Counted from the first letter of the stretch, positions 39,308-48,930 are shown. The stretch is 64,000 bases of DNA from Amnibacterium flavum (GCF_003097495.1 NZ_QEOP01000001.1:124001-188000), one strand, 5' to 3'. Translations and numbers: made by a program. The notes: generated by a model not told the origin, from the sequence alone.

Positions 39308-41431
39308 TCAGGCGCGAGTGGCGACGCCTGCGGGCGCGATGACGGAGTTGCCGGTGACCGTGTAGGTGACGCGGTAGTAGTAGGTGCGGGACGGCTCGAG
39401 TGAACAGGTCGCACCGGAGGCGACGGAACCGCCCGCGCAGCCGAGCGCATCCAGTCCGGAAACCGCGGTGGGCGCCAGGACGTAGGCGGGAGACGGAGCA
39501 CCGGTGGCACGTCGGGACCCGTTGTCACCCCAGCAGCGCACCTCGCCCGAGGTCGAGAGCGCGCAGGTCGTGTCGTAGCCCGCGGACAGAGCGGCGACCG
39601 TACCGGAGGCGAAGCCGACGTCGACCGTACGAGGAGTGGGGCTCGTGTTCTGGTTGTCACCGGTTCCGAGCTGCCCCGATGCTCCCCAGCCGAAGCAGAC
39701 GAGGCCTGCATCGCCCGCTGCGCAGGTGTGCGCCTGACCAGCCGTGACCCGGTCGAATCGGCCGGGTACCAGCTGAGTGGGAAGCCCCCGCGACTGGGAC
39801 CCCGTACTGGTCGATCCGATCTGCCCGTTGGCGTTGAAGCCGGCGCAGAAGAGCTGATGCGAGGTGGTCACGGCGCAGATCGAACCCCAGCCGACGGAGG
39901 TGTCGAGAACGCCGGAGGAGGTGTTCGGGAAGCGCGACGGAGTGAGCTGACTGCGCATCGGGACATAGTTCGCGCGGCCGTCGCCCGATGTCTGACCGAA
40001 TGATGCGTCGCCCCAGCAGTAGAGACCGTCGGTCTTGATTGCGCACATGTTGAGCTCGCCGGCGACGAGACCGGTGATGCTTCCGCCGTCCAGCACCGCG
40101 GGTCGGCCGCCCGTCGCATCCGCGACAGCTGCGGGCGTCGCGCTGTAGCTACCGCTGATGCTTCGCCCGAGCGCTCCGTAGGTGTTGTCGCCCCAGCAGG
40201 CGATGACGCCGTCGCTGGTCAGCACGCAGGTGGTGCGGCCTCCGGCTGCGATGTCGATGATCTGCTTGCCCGAGAGCGTCGCGGTCGGGGCGATTTCGAG
40301 GGCGCTGGAGACGTTCGCGCCGCCGGCCCCGGTTCCGAGCTGCCCGTAGCTGTTCTCGCCGATGCAGAAGATCCTGCTCGTGGAGGTGCGGGCGCACAGA
40401 TGCGCCGACCCGGCGGATGCCTGGACGATGTCGGAGGGGAAGCCCGGGATCGCCACGGGTGCCGAGGCGGACCCGCCGATCAGCTTGCCCCAGCCGTAGA
40501 GCGTCCCGCCGATGACGACGTAGCTCGACCCGCTGTAGGTCGCGTTGCTGGTGGTGATGTCGGTCGCCGAGCCGACGGCTCTGCCGGTCGTATCGACGAC
40601 GGAGCGGTCCTGCCCCGTGTAGACGGTCGTGGGCGAGGCGAAGTCGGGGGTCTCGGATCTCTCGACCGTGTAGGTCACGTCGGATGGGGTGATGGCGCCG
40701 GCCGAGGAGACGGCAGCCGACCAGTCGACTTTGGTCGCCGAACCTGCAGGCGAACCGGCCTTCGTCGCGGTCGCGGTGACGGGCAGCAGGCTGGAGGCCT
40801 GGGGTGCACCCGACTGCATGGCGTTGATGACGATGTCGATCTTCGCCGAGGCGCCCTGGAACTCGTCGCCCGACTCCGGCGCCAGCCAGGCGCTCAGCTG
40901 CAGTCGGTACTCGCCTCCGGCGGGGATCTCGGGCCCGGTGTAGAGGGCGCTGGTGGAGCTCGCCGCGGCGGGGAGCTGCGAGAAGATGCCGATCGGGCTC
41001 AGCGCAGAGCCGTCGGCCGCGAGCAGACGGTACTTGAAGCCGGCGAGCTGGGCCGACGTGAGCGGGGCGACGGCCTGCGGGTTGGCAAGCGAGATGGTCC
41101 AGGTCAGTGGGATCGTTCCCGTGTTCCGCACCGTGACCCACTGCGCGGGAGCGAGGGTGCTCGACTGGGAGTCCGTCATCGGGAAGACGTTCGCGACGCT
41201 GATCGTGGTGGCGTCGCGTGTGACCCCGACCTCGCCGATCGAGAGCGTCGCGCCGGTGACGGTCGCGGCGCTCGACGCGCTCGCGGTGAACCAGGCGCCC
41301 GACGATGCGACCCCCACGCCGGCCACTCCGAGGCCCAGCACCAGAGCGGCCGCGAGCGTGACGCCGCCCCGGCGGCGGACGAGTGCGGTCATCCGCGCGC
41401 GCAGGCGCGCGGATCGAGTGGTGCTGGACAT
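39308..41431 (-). CDS. SipW-exported TasA-like + FN3-split RCC1 protein, one 7-bladed propeller
   Basis: 707 residues; GAWFT at 45-49. TasA-like domain (LSIGEVGVTRDATTISVANV, FPMTDSQSS) to about residue 215, fibronectin first half (VDWSAAVSSAG, YTVERSETPDF, YTGQDRSVVDTTG), seven blades (blade 1 YVVIGGTLYGWGK without cysteine; later ones such as TCVLTSDGVIACWGDNTYGA with two). C-x8-C-SL and YYYRVTYTVTGNSVIAPAGV finish the fibronectin fold. Start ATG 41431 after GAGGAGCTCCG. Only 44 bases separate it from the upstream SipW gene, so this RCC1 gene is probably co-transcribed with its own peptidase, as in the two duplicated modules. Confidence 0.87.
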   Translation of the reverse strand: MSSTTRSARLRARMTALVRRRGGVTLAAALVLGLGVAGVGVASSGAWFTASASSAATVTGATLSIGEVGVTRDATTISVANVFPMTDSQSSTLAPAQWVTVRNTGTIPLTWTISLANPQAVAPLTSAQLAGFKYRLLAADGSALSPIGIFSQLPAAASSTSALYTGPEIPAGGEYRLQLSAWLAPESGDEFQGASAKIDIVINAMQSGAPQASSLLPVTATATKAGSPAGSATKVDWSAAVSSAGAITPSDVTYTVERSETPDFASPTTVYTGQDRSVVDTTGRAVGSATDITTSNATYSGSSYVVIGGTLYGWGKLIGGSASAPVAIPGFPSDIVQASAGSAHLCARTSTSRIFCIGENSYGQLGTGAGGANVSSALEIAPTATLSGKQIIDIAAGGRTTCVLTSDGVIACWGDNTYGALGRSISGSYSATPAAVADATGGRPAVLDGGSITGLVAGELNMCAIKTDGLYCWGDASFGQTSGDGRANYVPMRSQLTPSRFPNTSSGVLDTSVGWGSICAVTTSHQLFCAGFNANGQIGSTSTGSQSRGLPTQLVPGRFDRVTAGQAHTCAAGDAGLVCFGWGASGQLGTGDNQNTSPTPRTVDVGFASGTVAALSAGYDTTCALSTSGEVRCWGDNGSRRATGAPSPAYVLAPTAVSGLDALGCAGGSVASGATCSLEPSRTYYYRVTYTVTGNSVIAPAGVATRA

Positions 41432-41475
41432 CGGAGCTCCTCGGAGCGGTGTTGTGTCGCCGACGCGACGGGTGA

Positions 41476-42855
41476 TCAGGAGGCGCGGCGGCGGCCGTGC
41501 CGGGGACGGCGCAGCGGAGCGGCGTCGGAGGTGCCGGCGTACTCGAGTACCGGGGCGAGACCCGCGGCCGCGTGCTGAACCGCGGCGCTGGCCGGAGCGG
41601 CGAACGCCGTGGCCGGCGCGACGGGCATCGGGGTCACCGATGCGGACGACGGCGACGGAGCCGCCACGGCGAGAGCCGCCGCGAGGGCCGAGGAGTCGAG
41701 GTCGAGGCTGATCCTGACTCGCGGCTGCCCGTCGAGCCCGTCGACGACGGTGATCGAGTAGCCGGAGGAGTGACTGATCCCCGCTTCTGCTCCGACACCT
41801 GCCGGAACGCCCACCAGGTTGGCCACATTGTCGACCTCGTCGATGTCATCGAGGTCGACGTCGAGCACGAACTCGGTGGCGGCGTACGAGGCGCCGGGCT
41901 GGCCGGCGACGAGAGCCGCGCTGAGCGGCGAGAACGGGGACGCCTCGACGGGAACGGAGGTGACCGCGGAATCCGCGAGGGCGACCGGCCCGGTCTGCGG
42001 ACGCGTGATGTCGCGCTCCTCGGCGGCGGGCGCCGTGGGCACGGTCTCCACGCTGCTCGTCGGCTCGGCAGCGGAGTAGGTCGAGCGGAAGGCGACGGGC
42101 TCCGAGTCGACGGCGTCGGCGCGACGGCTCTGCTTGACGAACCCGAACAGGCCGCGAGTGCGCTCGGTCGCGGTGTCGGCGTGGGCCGAACGTGCACCGC
42201 GAGGGCGCGACGACTTCGGCTGCGGGGCCGCGGCGCGACGACCGCCGGAACGACGACGAGTGCGCTCGGCCACGGGTGCTGCGACGGCTGCGACGACCGT
42301 CGACGCTGCGGAAGCGATGGCGGCAGGAGCAGCTTCCACGACGGGAGCGGGAGCCGGCGCGGCCGGCACCGCATCAGGAGCGGCGGCACCGCCCCGACGT
42401 GAGCGGAGAGGCAGAAGGGCGAAGCCCAGGATGATGGCGAGCAGGCAGATGCGCAGAGGCCACTGCTGGAGCTGGATGACGAGCATGGCCCACGGCTGGC
42501 CCAGGTGGAGCTCCACGACGCCGCGAAGCTGGTCGAGAGTGACCGAACCGGGGTCGGCGGCGGCGTTGCCGTCGCCCTTGAGGCTGACGGATCCGTCGTC
42601 GTTCACGGTGAGGATGCGGTGCGTGTAGTAGTCGCCGTTTCCATCGATAGCGGTCACCACGTTGCCGACGACGAGGTCGGCCTCCGTCGGTTCGCGGACG
42701 AGGATGATGTCGCCGACCTGGTAGGTGGGGGTCATGGACTCCCCATCCACCTCGACGATGAGCCGGCCGCCGACACTGACGGCGAGCGCCGGGATCGCGA
42801 GCGCCAGCGTGAGAACGCCGACGATGATCCATCGCACGATCGAGATGGTGCGCAT
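41476..42855 (-). CDS. SipW-type signal peptidase with long Ala/Pro-rich C-terminal extension
   Basis: S26B (ER/SipW-type) peptidase that should cleave the GAWFT-type signal peptides encoded here. Membrane segment 1 spans residues 7-29. Catalytic Ser40 (VDGESMTPTYQVGD), His79 (YYTHRI) and Asp95 (LKGDGN) sit at the same positions as in all four paralogues; His in place of Lys marks the SipW/eukaryotic type. A second membrane segment is at about 131-150 (PLRICLLAIILGFALLPL). About 300 further residues are Ala/Pro-rich, with a conserved-looking patch YSITVVDGLDGQPRVRISLD. At 459 residues it is more than twice the usual SipW length. GGGGGAGGAG ribosome site. Confidence 0.9.
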   Translation of the reverse strand: MRTISIVRWIIVGVLTLALAIPALAVSVGGRLIVEVDGESMTPTYQVGDIILVREPTEADLVVGNVVTAIDGNGDYYTHRILTVNDDGSVSLKGDGNAAADPGSVTLDQLRGVVELHLGQPWAMLVIQLQQWPLRICLLAIILGFALLPLRSRRGGAAAPDAVPAAPAPAPVVEAAPAAIASAASTVVAAVAAPVAERTRRRSGGRRAAAPQPKSSRPRGARSAHADTATERTRGLFGFVKQSRRADAVDSEPVAFRSTYSAAEPTSSVETVPTAPAAEERDITRPQTGPVALADSAVTSVPVEASPFSPLSAALVAGQPGASYAATEFVLDVDLDDIDEVDNVANLVGVPAGVGAEAGISHSSGYSITVVDGLDGQPRVRISLDLDSSALAAALAVAAPSPSSASVTPMPVAPATAFAAPASAAVQHAAAGLAPVLEYAGTSDAAPLRRPRHGRRRAS

Positions 42856-42915
42856 TGTGTGCTCCTCCCCCGGGTCTCCGAGGCTTGTGCAACCTCTTCC
42901 GAGGTGTTGGGGGTG

Positions 42916-43039
42916 GGACTGGAAAAAAAGGGGGGAGGACGACCAGGGTACGAAAGCCGGTCGCCCTCCCGGGAGCCCCTGATCGAGGGTGAATGTGGGG
43001 ATCCTCGATCAGGGGCCTGTTCCGCGGGGGATCGCGGAA
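42916..43039 (-). terminator. Three-hairpin terminator block between TasA-like gene and SipW gene
   Basis: Reading the minus strand: TTCCGCG/CGCGGAA (43039-43020), then CCCCTGATCGAGG/CCTCGATCAGGGG (43015-42976), then GGGAGGGCGACC/GGTCGTCCTCCC followed by CCTTTTTTTCC (to 42916), a textbook intrinsic terminator. It separates the abundant-looking subunit gene (43051) from the peptidase gene (42855). It can therefore lower peptidase and RCC1 expression or isolate it on its own transcript. Confidence 0.85.
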
Positions 43040-43050
43040 CGTCGAGGGGC

Positions 43051-43668
43051 CTACTGCTTGTTGATCTGCATGGCGGACGCGTTGGCGTCGAAGCTCACGC
43101 TCGCGCCCTGGTAGGTGTCATCGGTGGTCGCACCGGCGAAGTAGACGCGCAGCTTGATCTCCGAGGTGACCCCCGCGGCGAGGTTGGTGATGGTGAACTG
43201 CGACGGGGCGGTCGTCACGATGCTGGAGAGCAGCGTGGGGGTTCCCCAGGCGGTGCCGTTCCAGATCGAGACCTTCACGTTGCTCGTCGAGAGGTTCGCG
43301 CCCGACTGGCCGGTGACCTTGAGGTTCGACAGGACCGTGGATGCGGTGAGGGGCAGGGTGCCGGTGTTGCGGATCTTGATGACCGCCTCCGGGATCGACG
43401 TGTCGGCGGCGTTGACGGCCTGCGCGTCGGTCATCGGGTAGGCGTTGCTGGCCTGGACGAGGCCCGTGGCGCTGTCGCCGAGGTTGCCCAGCGACAGGGT
43501 GCCCGCGGTGACCGTGTTGCCGGTCGCGGTCTTGGTCGCGGTGAACCAGGCGCCCGTGGTCTGCACGGCGGCGCCGGCGACACCGGCGGTCAGGATCGCG
43601 GCGGCCAGGCCGATCGCGATCGCACGGTTGCGCTTGCGAGGAGCCGGGGTCGAGATGAATTCAGACAT
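43051..43668 (-). CDS. SipW-dependent TasA/camelysin-like exported protein
   Basis: 205 residues: basic start RKRNRAIAIG, hydrophobic stretch 16-37, motif TTGAWFTAT (GAWFT 39-43), then a single beta-rich domain (LSLGNLGDSATGLVQASNAY, VIKIRNTGTLPL) ending TYQGASVSFDANASAMQINK. This is the fold fused to RCC1 in four neighbours. By analogy with B. subtilis TasA it may polymerise into surface fibres. It has a near twin at 52610-53230, with a 238-base stretch that is almost identical. AAGGAACG ribosome site; 76 bases after the previous gene. Confidence 0.87.
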   Translation of the reverse strand: MSEFISTPAPRKRNRAIAIGLAAAILTAGVAGAAVQTTGAWFTATKTATGNTVTAGTLSLGNLGDSATGLVQASNAYPMTDAQAVNAADTSIPEAVIKIRNTGTLPLTASTVLSNLKVTGQSGANLSTSNVKVSIWNGTAWGTPTLLSSIVTTAPSQFTITNLAAGVTSEIKLRVYFAGATTDDTYQGASVSFDANASAMQINKQ

Positions 43669-43744
43669 GTGTTCGTTCCTTCTGATTGATGTGATGCAGT
43701 GATGGTTGGTTGATCAGACACAGAGGCGTCCGTTGGCACCGGCT

Positions 43745-44581
43745 TTATGCGGCACCGGTCTGGATGGCCTCGAGGAGTGTTGTGAACTCCGCTTTGGCGC
43801 CTTGGGCGTCATTGGTGACGTCCTTGTCGAACCAGAATCTGAAGGTGACAGTGACCTTCGTGCTCCCCGTAGCGGCGAGATTGGACCCGGTGATCGCGGT
43901 CAGCGCCGCGAGCTTCACCGGGGTGGACCAGGTGGTTCCGCCGTTGACCGTGTAGCTCACGTTGGTGAGCGACGCGACGTCGACGGTGCCGGCCGTGGTC
44001 TTGAGATCTTTGAGGGAGAGGCTCCAGTTGATGGGAACCGAACCCGTGTTCCGGACGACGAGGTCGAGGCGCGAACCCTTGGCGGGGTTGGCGGCGTCGG
44101 CGGGCGACAGCGGAAGGATGTTGGCGACCTGCACCGTCGCGGACGGGTCCAGGTCGGGCCCGACGCCGGCGACCTTGACCATCGCGGCTCCGACGGTGTT
44201 GCCGACGGTCGTCTGCTTGGCCGTGAACCAGGCGTGGGTGCTGCTGACGTCGGCCTGCGACAGGACGGCCGCGAGAGCGGCGGTCAGCGCGACGGCGGCG
44301 ATGAGCGCGCGCCCTTCGGTGCGGCGCCGCGTGGGACGGGCCTGGCGGACGGCGGGAGCGGGACGGCTGCGGTGCGAGCGACGAGTCGGTGCCGCATCCG
44401 CTGCGGCAGCCGCGACGGCAGCCGCGGCGATCGAGGGGATCTGCTCGGCGATCGTCGTCGGGCCGACCGGCACCGCGAGGCGCTGGTTGCGGCGGGCGAC
44501 ACTGCGGCCCGCCTTCTCGGCGGCGCGCAGCATGCGCTTCATCTCGGCGCGGCTGATGCTGCGCGTACGCTCGCCGGTCAT
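43745..44581 (-). CDS. SipW-dependent TasA-like protein with long cytoplasmic N-region
   Basis: 278 residues. The first 89 residues are Ala/Arg-rich and cytoplasmic; the hydrophobic span is about 90-109, then STHAWFTAK (HAWFT 116-120). The exported domain (ILPLSPADAAN, LDLVVRNTGSVPINWSLSLK, FWFDKDVTNDAQGAKAEFTT) is TasA-like. Such a long N-region is unusual for a signal peptide and may have a role of its own. The ATG overlaps the stop of the upstream membrane-protein gene (ATGA, 44578-44581). Confidence 0.83.
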   Translation of the reverse strand: MTGERTRSISRAEMKRMLRAAEKAGRSVARRNQRLAVPVGPTTIAEQIPSIAAAAVAAAAADAAPTRRSHRSRPAPAVRQARPTRRRTEGRALIAAVALTAALAAVLSQADVSSTHAWFTAKQTTVGNTVGAAMVKVAGVGPDLDPSATVQVANILPLSPADAANPAKGSRLDLVVRNTGSVPINWSLSLKDLKTTAGTVDVASLTNVSYTVNGGTTWSTPVKLAALTAITGSNLAATGSTKVTVTFRFWFDKDVTNDAQGAKAEFTTLLEAIQTGAA

Positions 44582-45291
44582 GCCGACACCTCCATGGCGT
44601 GTGCGACCAGGGCGTAGGTGAGTTCGCTGCCCTGGAGGTCGTTGGTGATGGACGCGGTCGTCGCGGCCTGCATCGTCACCGTGAGCGCTTCACCTGCACG
44701 GAGTCGGATGGGCGCGCTGATCGCGGTGTTGGCGCTGAGGACTCCGTCGATCAGCGGGGCGCCCGTGCAGCCGCATGCTGCGGTGACGTGGACGAACGGC
44801 GCGAGCTGGCGGACGTCGTCGAGGATGTCGGTGGAGAACGCGATCGAGATCGTCCCGTTCGTGACATTGGTCACGGTCACGCGCTCGGTCTCGACGAGCG
44901 AGCTGCCCAGCAGGACCGAGCCGGCCCCCCTGCGATCGATGCTGTAGGAGATGAGGTCGCAGTCGTCAGCGGTGCTCGCGTCTGCGGTCGTCTGCTCGGC
45001 GGCGTGGGCGCTCGTGGTCGATGCGAGGAGCATCGCGCCGGAGAAGCCGACGGCGATGATGGCGGCGAGACCGATCGAGGAGATGAGCGGGCGAGCGCTC
45101 GTCGCATCGTTCTCGGCACGTCGGCGGCGGGCCGCGACGACGAGGGCTACTCCGAGGATCAGGAGTGCGGCGGCCACGGCGATGGGGAGCACGAGATCGA
45201 AGCCCGTGACGGCCATGGGCGTTCCGCCGGCCGCACTGTCGACCAGCACGCACGGCCGAGTCGCCGTGTCCTGCACGTCTGTTGCGTTCAT
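44578..45291 (-). CDS. Membrane protein with N-terminal sorting-signal-like segment and exported domain
   Basis: 237 residues from the ATG at 45291 (GGGGGGAAACG upstream). A short start (TRPCVLVDS) leads to AVTGFDLVLPI, a hydrophobic span and RRRR, the shape of a cell-wall sorting signal but at the N-terminus. A second hydrophobic span ends ASTTSAHAAEQ, resembling an ordinary signal-peptidase site. The outer domain (CDLISYSIDRRG, VTVTNVTNGTISIAFSTD, a CGC pair) is beta-rich. A paralogue is at 61442-62107. Function unknown. It is the first gene of the 43051-45291 group, behind a roughly 300-base leader. Confidence 0.75.
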   Translation of the reverse strand: MNATDVQDTATRPCVLVDSAAGGTPMAVTGFDLVLPIAVAAALLILGVALVVAARRRRAENDATSARPLISSIGLAAIIAVGFSGAMLLASTTSAHAAEQTTADASTADDCDLISYSIDRRGAGSVLLGSSLVETERVTVTNVTNGTISIAFSTDILDDVRQLAPFVHVTAACGCTGAPLIDGVLSANTAISAPIRLRAGEALTVTMQAATTASITNDLQGSELTYALVAHAMEVSA

Positions 45292-45598
45292 CGTTTCCCC
45301 CCTTTCAGGCATGCCGAATAGCGCTGCCGTCTGGGCAGCACGAATCACCCCGTGCGGGTCGTACTCCGCACGGAAGATGTAGAAGCTGTGGGTCGCTAGT
45401 CCGGCTGACCGGCGAATGCGCCGCTGACGCGGAACCGCGTCTCAGGCAACGCATTCATGTCGAGATCCCCACCTTGATTTTCCGGCCCGCGGCTGACCGC
45501 GTCGCTTTCCCCGCAGCCCGTCCCGATCGTGATCGATCCGGTCTGCAGCACCACGCATTTCTCATTCGTGGACCGGTCCGGTTTTTCCGGACATCATC

Positions 45599-45659
45599 AT
45601 CTTGAGGGCCTGATCTTGGCGCCGCAAACGGCCCGAGGCCCAGATATTCGCTGTCCGCA
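45599..45659 (-). promoter_or_regulatory. Candidate promoter with TTCG-N5-CGNA operator (gene group 43051-45291)
   Basis: Half-conserved operator TTCGCTGTCCGCA (45647-45659), -35 TTGCGG (45627-45622), 17-base spacer, -10 CAAGAT (45604-45599). The same -35, spacer length, -10 and operator distance (42 bases from -10) occur at 53862-53922. The predicted leader before 45291 is about 300 bases and holds a GGACCGG/CCGGTCC-type and a GTCCGG-TTTTT-CCGGAC hairpin (near 45570-45590). Otherwise I see nothing coding in 45292-45812. Confidence 0.6.
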
Positions 45660-45761
45660 CATATGAGGACATGAGAGGGCAGTATGACCCTCATTCGGGG
45701 GACTTCGCGGCCCGAATCCGATCGGACCGGCAGGTTGCAGCAGGTATTTCCGGGCATGACG

Positions 45762-45806
45762 AAGCCACCCGCGCGCGGTCTGCTCAGATCGCGCGCGGGT
45801 GGCTTA
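45762..45806 (-). terminator. Terminator of the 14-bladed RCC1 gene 45813-48788
   Basis: A perfect 16-base stem, AAGCCACCCGCGCGCG against CGCGCGCGGGTGGCTT, with a 12-base loop, starts seven bases after the stop codon. Only TTCGTC follows on the transcribed strand. Confidence 0.75.
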
Positions 45807-45812
45807 GGAGGG

Positions 45813-48788
45813 TCAGCGGGTGACGGACTGGAGTGGACTGAGCCAGTTGTCCGCACCGGCGACGGTGTAACGCATCTGGTAGTAGTAGGTGCGGTTGGGG
45901 CTCAGGGAGCAGGTGTTGCTGTCGATGAGCGCGGCACCATCGAGGCAGTATCGGGTTCCGCCGCCGGAGAGGACGCCCGAAGAGGTGCGGACGGCTATCG
46001 GGTTGAACTGGTCGGTCGTGTTCCCCTGGCTGGTCTGATAGTTCGCGCCGCTGCCCCAGCAGAACAGTCCTCCCTTGGCAGTGACCGCGCAAGCGTGCAC
46101 CCAGCCTGCGGACACCGAGGTGATCCCTTGTCCGAGCATCGTGGGTGATACAACGGCTCCCGCCGTCAGGGCGTTCGAGTTGGCCGACCCGCCACGGCCG
46201 AGCCAGCCGTTGTCGTTCGTGCCCCAGCAGTCGATCGCGTCAGTGCGCCACCCGCACGCGAGACGAGTCCCCACAGTGATCCCGGAGTAGGTACCGGAAC
46301 TGGCGAGGGTGAGCACCCCGGCCGGGGAGGGATCGGTCTTGGTCCCCGTACCGAGCACGCCCCAGCGGTTGTCTCCCCAGCAGTAGACCTTCCCGACGTT
46401 GGGGGCGCTGGCTGAGATGGCGCAGGTGTTGTACCAGTCTGCGGCCATCATCTTCACGGGGGTGGTGCCGAAGAAGTTCGACGGATCGCTCACCCGGATC
46501 GCGGTCGCACTGTCGTTTCCGCTCGAGTTGGCTGCTCCCAGCCTGTTGGAGGCGCCGGACCCCCAGCACGCGATTCCCCCGCCTGCGCGTGCGGCGCACA
46601 CGTGGAGGGACCCTGCGACGATGTCGACAGCTTTACCGGAGGCACCTGACAGCTCGCTTCCGGGTGAGGCGATGAGAGGCGTCGAGGAGGACGCCGGCGT
46701 GGTGAGACCGAAGGAGAAGTTGCTGTTCAATCCCCAGCATCCGATCGTCCCGTCCGAGGTGAGCGCGCAGTTGAACTGGCGTCCCGCCGTGATCTTCACG
46801 ATGGTCTTGCCCGCGAACACGGCGTCGTTGACCTTCACCGCGGACGTCAGCTTATCCACGGTCGTCCCGTCACCGAGCTGACCGTAGCGGTTGCCGCCCG
46901 TGCACCAGATCCCCTTCGAGGTGCCGCTCGGCACGAGAGCGCAGGCGTGCTGTTCACCCGTGACGAGCTGCGTGATCCCGTCCGGGAAACCGGTGACCGC
47001 GGTGGCCGTGGTCTTCGTGGTGAGCGTACTGCCCGTCTCAGCAGTGGTGCCCCAGTAGTAGACCGTTCCGCCGACGACGGCATAGGTCACGTAAGCGTCG
47101 GAACCTGCGGCGACCTGCGTCGCGATGGGAGTGAGAGCTGGCGTGTCGACCGGTACGACATCGAGCGAGTTCACCTGGATGGGAAGCGGTGTCGAGGAGG
47201 AAGTCGTGTTACCGCGTGCGAGGTTGCCGGATGAGCCATTGCCCCAGCAGGCCATGCCCTTCTTCACTGTGACGACGCAGTTGGTGTTGTGGTTCGACGC
47301 CATCGCCTTGATGGGATCGCTGCCGAACGATGACGGGGTGGTGTTCATCGGGCCGGCCTTGTAGAACCCGTTGACGCCGAGAGACCCGCCTCGTCCGAGT
47401 TGACCGGACTGATTCTGACCCCAGCAGGTGTAGGCGTTCCCTCGCGATGCGCATGCGGTGTCACCGCCGACGGTCAGGTTCGTGAAGCCCGTCTGGGTCT
47501 CCGTCGTCTGCAGCTGGGTCGGATAGGCGTAGGTCGACGCGGCTCCATCTCCGAGGAGTCCCAGCCCCCCGCCGCCCCAGCAGGCCACATTGGCGAGCGT
47601 GCCCGTCTTGTCGTTCAGGACGCAGGTGACGCCGTGGGCGACCTGGACCTTGGTGACCCCGGTCAGGACGGTGTTGTTGTCCTGGATGTTGACCGGAACG
47701 GGGTTGACGTCGCGAATGGTCTGGTTGCCGAGCTGATTCCAGTTGTTGCGGCCCCAACAGGCCACTACTTCGTTGTTGCCGGGAGCCGTACCCGAGGACG
47801 AGGGCCCCTTGATGGCGCACATGCCCCAGGGGCCGGCGTCGACCTGGATCGGCTTGTAGGTGGCGAACACGTCCGTCTGTCCCGACGGGACGGTGAGCTT
47901 GACGGGAACCAGACTCTGGGTCGTGCTGGCTGCGACGCCGAGCTGGCCGTAGTTGTTGAGCCCCCAGCAGCCGATCGTCCCCTTGCTCGTCAGCGCACAG
48001 GTGAAGTACTCGCCCGCCGTGATCTGGATGATGGGCTCGTTGTTGAAGACGGTGTAGGCGTTGATCTCGACGGCGGTACCGCCTGCGGCCGTCGTGCTGT
48101 TGTTGCCCAACTGCCCGTTGCCGTTGTTACCGAAGCAGAAGACTCGACCCGTGACGGTCAACGCGCATCCATGCTCGAGACCCACCGTGACCTGCGTCAC
48201 CTCCTCGGGAATACCGGCTACCGCCGTGGGGGTCAGCACCTGGGTCAGCCAGCTGGTGTTGGCGTGGGAGCCCCACCCGAAGACCTTCCCTCCGATCACA
48301 GCGAAGACGCCGGCGCCGTCGTCCGACATGCCGACGGCGGAGACCTCGCTGCCGCTCAAACTCGATCCCCCGGTTGTGTCCACGACCGAGGTTCCATTCG
48401 TCGTCGGCAAAGTCACCGGCGAGGAGGCCGACGAGAAGTCGTTGACCGAGGAACGCTGGACGGTCGCCGTCGTCGTCGGGGTCGCGCCGGCCGCCGTGAA
48501 TGCGGACAGCGAGGGCGCGGTCCAGGCGACCGTGGTGGTCGTACCGGTCGGGCTCCCGGACTTCGTCGCCGTCAGGTCGGCGACCGACGGAAGCGTCGTG
48601 AGCGTGCCCGTCTGAGCGGCTGTCGTCAGCGCGCTCGTGAAGTAGGCGCCGGACGAGACCACGACCGCGGATCCGCCGACGGCGACCAGCGCGACGAGCG
48701 CGGCGAGCCGACGCGACACTCGCGTGCGCGCTCCAACGCGACCGCGCAGCTTCATGCTGCGGTGCTGACGGGCCGATGCTGCACCCAC
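45813..48788 (-). CDS. SipW-exported FN3-split RCC1 protein with two 7-bladed propellers
   Basis: About 991 residues from GTG 48788 (GGGGGATCAC before it); ATG 48842 or 48755 are alternatives. Signal motif SSGAYFTSA (47-51), no TasA domain. The fibronectin first half (TTVAWTAPSLSAF, ATVQRSSVNDF, TNGTSVVDTTG) is followed by 14 blades in two sets of seven. Each set opens with a cysteine-free blade (VFAVIGGKVFGWGS; YAVVGGTVYYWGT) and the other twelve carry cysteine pairs (FTCALTSKGTIGCWGLNNYG). Return segment C-x10-C-SL and YYYQMRYTVAGADNWLSP. Last gene of the module that starts at 52241; follows the large SipW gene. Confidence 0.87.
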   Translation of the reverse strand: MGAASARQHRSMKLRGRVGARTRVSRRLAALVALVAVGGSAVVVSSGAYFTSALTTAAQTGTLTTLPSVADLTATKSGSPTGTTTTVAWTAPSLSAFTAAGATPTTTATVQRSSVNDFSSASSPVTLPTTNGTSVVDTTGGSSLSGSEVSAVGMSDDGAGVFAVIGGKVFGWGSHANTSWLTQVLTPTAVAGIPEEVTQVTVGLEHGCALTVTGRVFCFGNNGNGQLGNNSTTAAGGTAVEINAYTVFNNEPIIQITAGEYFTCALTSKGTIGCWGLNNYGQLGVAASTTQSLVPVKLTVPSGQTDVFATYKPIQVDAGPWGMCAIKGPSSSGTAPGNNEVVACWGRNNWNQLGNQTIRDVNPVPVNIQDNNTVLTGVTKVQVAHGVTCVLNDKTGTLANVACWGGGGLGLLGDGAASTYAYPTQLQTTETQTGFTNLTVGGDTACASRGNAYTCWGQNQSGQLGRGGSLGVNGFYKAGPMNTTPSSFGSDPIKAMASNHNTNCVVTVKKGMACWGNGSSGNLARGNTTSSSTPLPIQVNSLDVVPVDTPALTPIATQVAAGSDAYVTYAVVGGTVYYWGTTAETGSTLTTKTTATAVTGFPDGITQLVTGEQHACALVPSGTSKGIWCTGGNRYGQLGDGTTVDKLTSAVKVNDAVFAGKTIVKITAGRQFNCALTSDGTIGCWGLNSNFSFGLTTPASSSTPLIASPGSELSGASGKAVDIVAGSLHVCAARAGGGIACWGSGASNRLGAANSSGNDSATAIRVSDPSNFFGTTPVKMMAADWYNTCAISASAPNVGKVYCWGDNRWGVLGTGTKTDPSPAGVLTLASSGTYSGITVGTRLACGWRTDAIDCWGTNDNGWLGRGGSANSNALTAGAVVSPTMLGQGITSVSAGWVHACAVTAKGGLFCWGSGANYQTSQGNTTDQFNPIAVRTSSGVLSGGGTRYCLDGAALIDSNTCSLSPNRTYYYQMRYTVAGADNWLSPLQSVTR

Positions 48789-48930
48789 GTGATCCCCCTG
48801 TTGTTCCCATTCGCGCGAATTCCTGCGCGCTCTTGCCTGCATGTTGCTGTTCCCCACGGCAGCCGCAGCCGTTTCACCATACGATCGGCTTCGGCGACCC
48901 TCGGGGCGACACTCCGCCGAGCGGTCCGTG

